44,516 bases of DNA from Desulfobacterales bacterium (GTDB taxonomy: Bacteria > Desulfobacterota > Desulfobacteria > Desulfobacterales > C00003060). The stretch lies in NCBI GenBank assembly GCA_023129535.1, contig JAGMBW010000007.1, positions 1 through 44,516 on the forward strand, in the 5' to 3' direction. Shown here one piece after another: positions 40,364-44,516 of the stretch; position 1 is the stretch's first letter, and each line of letters begins with the position of its first letter. The translations under genes were made by a program, and so were the position numbers. Under the pieces are notes generated by a model. The model was given only the letters and a program-made list of their open reading frames with translations. It had not been told where the DNA came from and made no database searches.

Positions 40364-42655
40364 CTAAGGTGCGAGATTTTTTCGTCCTGATCTGTCGATC
40401 CAGGTCCGAAACATTTCAGAAAAAGCTCTGGCCTTGGGGTCTCTACGCAGTTCTTCCACCGTGTATTTCATCTTCAGGGACCAATTCGGGTATTCTGTGG
40501 TGGTTCCCGGAAGATTTTGCTGGTCAGCCTCCTTGAACAGGTCTTCCTGGCTTAAAATGAATAGCTTGGCAGGTGTTAGCGCAAGAAAGCCCACCACTGC
40601 ATTGTGAAGTTTCCCTGTGACCTCAGGATAGGCCGTGACGTCCGTGGAACACTGTTCAGGAAGCAGGTATAGACTCTTTAAGAGCTGTAGCAAGCTCTCC
40701 TTGTCTGCTTCTCTTTGAGCAACAGCCTTCAGCACTGCCTGTTGATTGTCAAACATGCCCGCCTCTTTTCGGACATTGATATCTCTATGCGTCCAGAATC
40801 CGGCCAAGGTGGGTAAATCGTGGGTTGAAACCGTTACCAGGGCCGATTCAGGATAGTCCTGGGGCCGAATAAAGTTTTGTTGATCGTCTTTTTCAAAATA
40901 TAGAAGTCTGTATGAAAAAATGTTGGTCTCGTTCAATATATCCCGTATATATGCCGGGACAGTACCGAGGTCTTCGCCTATAATGACCACCTCATTCCGA
41001 ACGCTCTCCAGGGCGAGGAGCCTGAGCAAATCTTCAAAAGGTTGTGATATATAGGCCCCTTCCCTGGGTGGTCCACCTTCAGGGATACAGTAAAGATGAA
41101 AAAATCTCATGACGTGATCGATCCGCAAGGCACCCCCAAAGGCGCAATTTTTTTGAATCTCTTTCACAAATAGATCATAGCCGCTCTCTCGGATTTTCTC
41201 CATATTAGGCGGCGGGACCCCCCAGTCCTGACCTTGTTGTGAAAATGCATCCGGAGGAGCGCCCACTCGCGCACCAGCAATGAAAAAATCTTGATAAGCC
41301 CAAAAATCAGACCCCAACCGGTCGACAGCTAAAGCCAAATCGTGGTACAAACCGATACACATTCCGCGGCTTTTTGCATAGTCCTGGACTTCCGCAAGCT
41401 GTTTTTCCAGTTGCCATTGGAGATACTTGTGAAAAAGGACCTCCTGCCAGTGTTCCTGCCGAAATCGTCTGACCGCTTCGGTGTCAGGTCGCCGGTACTC
41501 CGGGAGCCATTGGGACCAGGTCCACACCTTTGGATCGCGGGAGCGCATGGCTAAATCCAAGGCGCAGAAGGTCGCAAAGTTGTCCAACAGCAGGGCTTCG
41601 CTCTCGATGTAGTTTTCAAGCTCCTTCTGCCGGTCAGTTTTGCTGCCCGTCCTGTTCCAGTGATGCTCTAAAAAGGTTTGGAAAACCTGCTTTAACACTT
41701 CCTGCTTCAGCGCAGCTACCTGTTCATACCGGACCGTCTCCGAAGCTCTAAGCTCAGAGATGAGCTGTTGTGTCCTGGGTGATTCAACCACGGCTTGAGC
41801 CTCGGGCGCATCCTGAAAATCCTCCATGGCAGGAATATCGAGATAGATGAAATTTCGGTAAAATCGGCTCATGGGAAGGTAGGGACTGGTGTTAAAAGGC
41901 ATGCGGTTAAAGGTGGCGTGAAGCGGATTGACACCGATAACACCCCCGCCAAGGTCGTCTGCTACCCAATCCACAAGTTCTTTCAGATCGCCAAAATCAC
42001 CAATACCCCAATTTGTCCTGGATCGCACCCCATAAAGGCTTATGGAAATACCGGCGGTGCGTCTGTCTCCCTGCAGGGCAGGCCCGATGTAGGCCTTCTC
42101 AGGGCATATGGCAACAAAAATGGTTTGTGACTTGTGTTCACCTCCCATATGTACGGACAAGTGAAACCTATAATAACCAAGCGTCTGAAGTTGAGGAAAT
42201 GGCAGACTCCAGCGCTCGTATACCCTGTTCCCAACCCGCCTGCTTTCGCAAAAGGAAAGGTCCTTGCGTGTGAAACAAAAGCGTCGCACGATACCGTGTT
42301 CATCAGTAACTTCCAGGGAGGCATCAACATCCTCACTTGCTGAGCCTGCCGAGGCATCTTGAGCCCCAAGGGGTATCTGAAACATCAGCTCGTCTGGCAG
42401 GCTGGAGGGAGTGGCCACGATCGCGGGATCTGTCACACGTGACCATTCACGGTCTCGCCTTGCACGCCATGCCTCATTTGCCTGGGCCTTCGTATCAACG
42501 TTGACCCCCATTGCTTTGAGGATATTCCGTTTGGTCTCTACCAAAGTTGGGTGAGTCTGGCCCCAGTTGTCCCTGTATTCCGGCTCTATGCCGTAGGATG
42601 CGGCCAATTTGTTAATGATATGTTTGTGGGATAATTTGGACAAACGGTTTTTCAC
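40364..42655 (-). CDS. malQ: 4-alpha-glucanotransferase (amylomaltase, GH77)
   Basis: 763 residues, the long E. coli-like form with an N-terminal beta extension (about 1-160). It transfers alpha-1,4-glucan segments in maltodextrin or glycogen metabolism. Catalytic segments visible: GIGDFGDLKELVDW, FGGALRIDHVMRFFHLY (nucleophile Asp), VIIGEDLGTVPAYI (acid/base Glu) and STHDLPTLAGFW. The start is a GTG without a clear ribosome site, and an internal start cannot be excluded. No other glycogen genes are adjacent. Confidence 0.93.
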   Translation of the reverse strand: MKNRLSKLSHKHIINKLAASYGIEPEYRDNWGQTHPTLVETKRNILKAMGVNVDTKAQANEAWRARRDREWSRVTDPAIVATPSSLPDELMFQIPLGAQDASAGSASEDVDASLEVTDEHGIVRRFCFTRKDLSFCESRRVGNRVYERWSLPFPQLQTLGYYRFHLSVHMGGEHKSQTIFVAICPEKAYIGPALQGDRRTAGISISLYGVRSRTNWGIGDFGDLKELVDWVADDLGGGVIGVNPLHATFNRMPFNTSPYLPMSRFYRNFIYLDIPAMEDFQDAPEAQAVVESPRTQQLISELRASETVRYEQVAALKQEVLKQVFQTFLEHHWNRTGSKTDRQKELENYIESEALLLDNFATFCALDLAMRSRDPKVWTWSQWLPEYRRPDTEAVRRFRQEHWQEVLFHKYLQWQLEKQLAEVQDYAKSRGMCIGLYHDLALAVDRLGSDFWAYQDFFIAGARVGAPPDAFSQQGQDWGVPPPNMEKIRESGYDLFVKEIQKNCAFGGALRIDHVMRFFHLYCIPEGGPPREGAYISQPFEDLLRLLALESVRNEVVIIGEDLGTVPAYIRDILNETNIFSYRLLYFEKDDQQNFIRPQDYPESALVTVSTHDLPTLAGFWTHRDINVRKEAGMFDNQQAVLKAVAQREADKESLLQLLKSLYLLPEQCSTDVTAYPEVTGKLHNAVVGFLALTPAKLFILSQEDLFKEADQQNLPGTTTEYPNWSLKMKYTVEELRRDPKARAFSEMFRTWIDRSGRKNLAP

Positions 42656-42711
42656 TGAAGCAGAAAATTTATATCGAAACGCGAATTTAACGCTATTCGG
42701 GCAGATCAGAT

Positions 42712-42784
42712 ACTGGATGCTCGATACTTGATACTGGATGTGTGAATCGAGTTTGTATCTTTATCCAGCATCCAGTATCCGATA
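42712..42784. repeat. Inverted short-word tract, GATACTGGAT words
   Basis: GATACTGGATGCTCGATACTTG words at the left face ATCCAGCATCCAGTATCC at the right. The words are the same as at 1211-1243. It lies between the divergent malQ and fxsA genes; the rest of 42656-42967 shows only the promoter-like pair below. Confidence 0.7.
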
Positions 42785-42901
42785 GGTAATGCCGAAAAGA
42801 TTTCTCTGAAAGAGATACGTCATATACCCTAAAGTCTATAAGTTGTAATATCAATATCAACTAAGGATTACAGCGTCAACAAAGAAGCTTGCATCTTAAC
42901 C

Positions 42902-42931
42902 TTGACATAAGATGATGTGCCCGCATATGTT
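42902..42931 (+). promoter_or_regulatory. Possible sigma-70-type promoter for fxsA
   Basis: TTGACA (42902-42907) and TATGTT (42926-42931), spacer 18, 37 bases before the fxsA ATG. Confidence 0.4.
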
Positions 42932-42967
42932 CAGTGCAAATACATAACCGGTGAGGACCTACCAAAC

Positions 42968-43360
42968 ATGTTGCTAAAGCTGTTCCTGGCCTTTACGCTC
43001 ATTCCCTTCTTTGAACTTTATCTGTTGATAAAGATCGGATATTACATAGGGGCTTTCAACACCATTCTTATCGTAATTGTGACAGCCTTCTTGGGCGCAT
43101 ATCTGACAAAGCTTCAGGGAATCAAAACCATGATGAGGGTCAGAGAAAGCCTGAACCGTGGGGAACTGCCGGCAGAGCAAATGTTGGATGCGCTGTTGAT
43201 CTTCGTCGCCGGCATTGTGCTGCTCACCCCAGGATTCATCACCGATTTGGCAGGTATTGGGATCCTGGTACCAAATACAAGGTCCTGGTTTAAGCGGTGG
43301 CTGCGCAAAAAGTTTGATCAATGGATCTCAAGAAACAAGGCGAATATAGTAATTTTCTGA
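42968..43360 (+). CDS. fxsA: FxsA-family membrane protein
   Basis: 130 residues from MLLKLFLAFTLIPFFELYLLIKIG; a longer frame from 42917 lacks family character. There are three hydrophobic segments (about 4-24, 28-48, 75-95). LTPGFITDLAGIGILVP is the conserved FxsA signature, followed by a basic tail (RSWFKRWLRKKFDQW). It is an inner-membrane protein. In E. coli, FxsA modifies exclusion of phage T7 by F plasmids, and its ordinary role is unknown. It is monocistronic. Confidence 0.9.
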   Translation: MLLKLFLAFTLIPFFELYLLIKIGYYIGAFNTILIVIVTAFLGAYLTKLQGIKTMMRVRESLNRGELPAEQMLDALLIFVAGIVLLTPGFITDLAGIGILVPNTRSWFKRWLRKKFDQWISRNKANIVIF

Positions 43361-43396
43361 AGATTATCCGACCCCGGGTATCACGGCTGGAACACT

Positions 43397-43957
43397 TTAC
43401 TCATCAGCGACCATCCCCTCCCACGTTGCCATTCGAGGGTCCTCTTTGCCGACGAGATCCTCAAGCCACCGATGTACATATTCTCGATCCAGGTTGTTAG
43501 CTTGGAAGCGCACGAGGCGCTCGACGTCGTTTATGTCCTTGGGGCGATAAAACAGCAGCTTAAAAAGCACTAAGTCTTCAGCGGATAACACCATAACCGG
43601 CCGACCTAGCAATACCGCCCGTTTGGCACGACGGCCTGCGGATGCGGATAATGGGATAGATGGAACGAAGACATCTACACGCATCCCGTTGACGCGGACA
43701 CTAAAATCGCCCCGTTCTGCTGCGGAGGATCGAGCCCCCGGGCGGTCTAACGTCGCCCCGGCCTTCTCTAACGCGTCGAAGCAAGGATCGAGCACTTGTG
43801 GGACGACAAAAACGTTCAGGTCCACATCGTTGGTGGCCCGTGGCGGGGCGTGAAGGCCATAGGCAATGGCACCGCCAATGGCATACGGGATTTGTGCCTC
43901 TTCCAGGGCATCCGCCAGGCGCCTGGCTACCTCCGGAGCGCTAAGGATTTTAACCAC
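43397..43957 (-). CDS. Nucleotidyltransferase, AbiEii/MNT-like
   Basis: 186 residues from a GTG at 43957 with GAGGT 9 bases upstream; the longer frame overlaps the partner gene in another frame. YAIGGAIAYGLHAPPRATNDVDLNVFV has the GG, R-x-T and DxD features of minimal nucleotidyltransferases of the AbiEii/toxin type. VNGMRVDVFVPSIPLS gives the third acidic strand and AEDLVLFKLLFYRPKDINDVERL is the usual end. Its start overlaps the small upstream gene by 8 bases. Such pairs can be toxin-antitoxin or antibiotic/phage-defence modules, but neither is proven here. The region is more GC-rich than its surroundings and free of tracts. Confidence 0.7.
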   Translation of the reverse strand: MVKILSAPEVARRLADALEEAQIPYAIGGAIAYGLHAPPRATNDVDLNVFVVPQVLDPCFDALEKAGATLDRPGARSSAAERGDFSVRVNGMRVDVFVPSIPLSASAGRRAKRAVLLGRPVMVLSAEDLVLFKLLFYRPKDINDVERLVRFQANNLDREYVHRWLEDLVGKEDPRMATWEGMVADE

Positions 43958-44201
43958 CGTGTTGATACCTCTTGCGCAAGCGTGCGAGGAGCGCTTCGGT
44001 TTCCGGTGAACACGGATCCTGCCAGTCGAGGGCACGCTGAGGGTCTTCATGTTGGGCAATGAACTCAGCGGCCATTCGGCACAGAGATTCCAGGACTCGT
44101 GCTCGCTCTGCTACCGTCGTTCCGCGAAACCGAGAGACGTCATCCTCGGTGTCCTGTGCGGGCGTGCGTTCTAAAAAGGTCGCTGGCAAAGATTGTCGCA
44201 T
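43950..44201 (-). CDS. Small acidic partner of the nucleotidyltransferase, unknown function
   Basis: 83 residues, soluble and mostly helical (TTVAERARVLESLCRMAAEFIA, SPETEALLARLRKRY). It is not recognised as a named family. The position directly before the nucleotidyltransferase, with an 8-base overlap, suggests an antitoxin or chaperone-like partner. No DNA-binding motif is obvious. Confidence 0.6.
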   Translation of the reverse strand: MRQSLPATFLERTPAQDTEDDVSRFRGTTVAERARVLESLCRMAAEFIAQHEDPQRALDWQDPCSPETEALLARLRKRYQHGG

Positions 44202-44275
44202 ATAGAAAACATATCACCAAGAAGTAGCAAAGCTGTAGATTTATAATACCCTGTTTTTCGAGTTGATCCTATGCG

Positions 44276-44332
44276 ATTGAAGCTCCCCGCAGCCCGCGAA
44301 GCACTGCCGTCAGGCAGAACCTGCGGGGAATG
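44276..44332. repeat. REP-like nested palindrome
   Basis: Outer perfect pair TCCCCGCAG (44284-44292) / CTGCGGGGA (44321-44329) and inner CTGCC-GTCA-GGCAG (44304-44317). It begins GATTGAAGCTCCC, which also occurs at about 1242-1254. The remaining 44202-44516 contains no ORF or other signal that I can support. Confidence 0.65.
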
Positions 44333-44516
44333 CGCTCGCTCTTGCGGTTCAACTTAGGGTGTCCAAGGGGTCGCCCTTTGGTTTTGCAGGTTTCAGTTTG
44401 AGGTTCCATGGGTCCGCTACAACGCTCAATTGCTCCATCCCCGACTTTCTTGCCATCATGAACCGACTCTAAAAGGATTACTTAGAAACTGTAAAACTAA
44501 AGAGCGCACCCAAACT

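Overview
The window looks like a chromosomal segment of a free-living, roughly 50% GC, Gram-negative anaerobe of the deltaproteobacterial (Desulfobacterota) type. This rests on the mix of c-type cytochromes, two-component and chemotaxis genes, radical SAM and glycosyltransferase genes, and on gaps full of degenerate short repeats. No rRNA or taxonomic marker allows a firmer call. One tRNA gene, tRNA-Val(CAC), is present. No prophage, intact insertion sequence or CRISPR array is visible.

Layout. 1-2.8 kb: a transposase remnant of the REP-associated type at the left edge, then hemH and a hemE carrying a shortened HemD-like N-terminal part, all on the minus strand. 3.0-7.4 kb: a very large secreted protein (eight PQQ-type propeller blades, BACON/Ig-like domains, a C13-type caspase-fold peptidase, FnIII, a carboxypeptidase-regulatory-like domain and a dockerin-like end). 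7.7-10 kb: a hybrid histidine kinase. 10.4-13.6 kb (plus strand): trpS, then the overlapping scpA-scpB-rluB group, followed by tRNA-Val. 13.8-15.3 kb (minus): an FmdB-type zinc ribbon protein and a radical SAM protein. 15.7-21 kb (plus): smc, ftsY and an HU gene behind an elaborate repeat-bearing upstream region. 21.1-27.2 kb (minus): acylphosphatase, ligA, a nucleoside-phosphorylase-like gene and two GT4 glycosyltransferases. 27.5-38.6 kb (minus): one long chemotaxis and signalling cluster. 39-42.7 kb (minus): a divergent TrpF-like protein, a small charged protein and malQ. 42.9-44.2 kb: fxsA (plus), then a nucleotidyltransferase with a small partner (minus).

The most coherent system is the chemotaxis cluster, read right to left: STAS, cheY, cheA, a tetraheme cytochrome c, an MCP with a periplasmic CxxCH haem motif, cheW, cheR, cheD, cheB, a REC-GGDEF diguanylate cyclase, a methyltransferase and an unknown protein. 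A full-consensus sigma-54 -24/-12 element lies just upstream of the STAS gene. Taken together this suggests a redox or respiratory taxis system with a c-di-GMP branch. CheA and the separate hybrid kinase both carry tandem motifs resembling the c-di-GMP-binding MshEN motif.

The second theme is the intergenic DNA. Most gaps hold tracts of degenerate 7-10 bp words, often in inverted pairs, with a different word at each locus. Three loci carry the same terminal inverted repeat around unrelated cores. One 157-bp MITE-like element has 24-bp ends. At least six genes take their stop codon, and often their last residues, from a short-word tract, and a seventh takes its stop from the MITE-like element.
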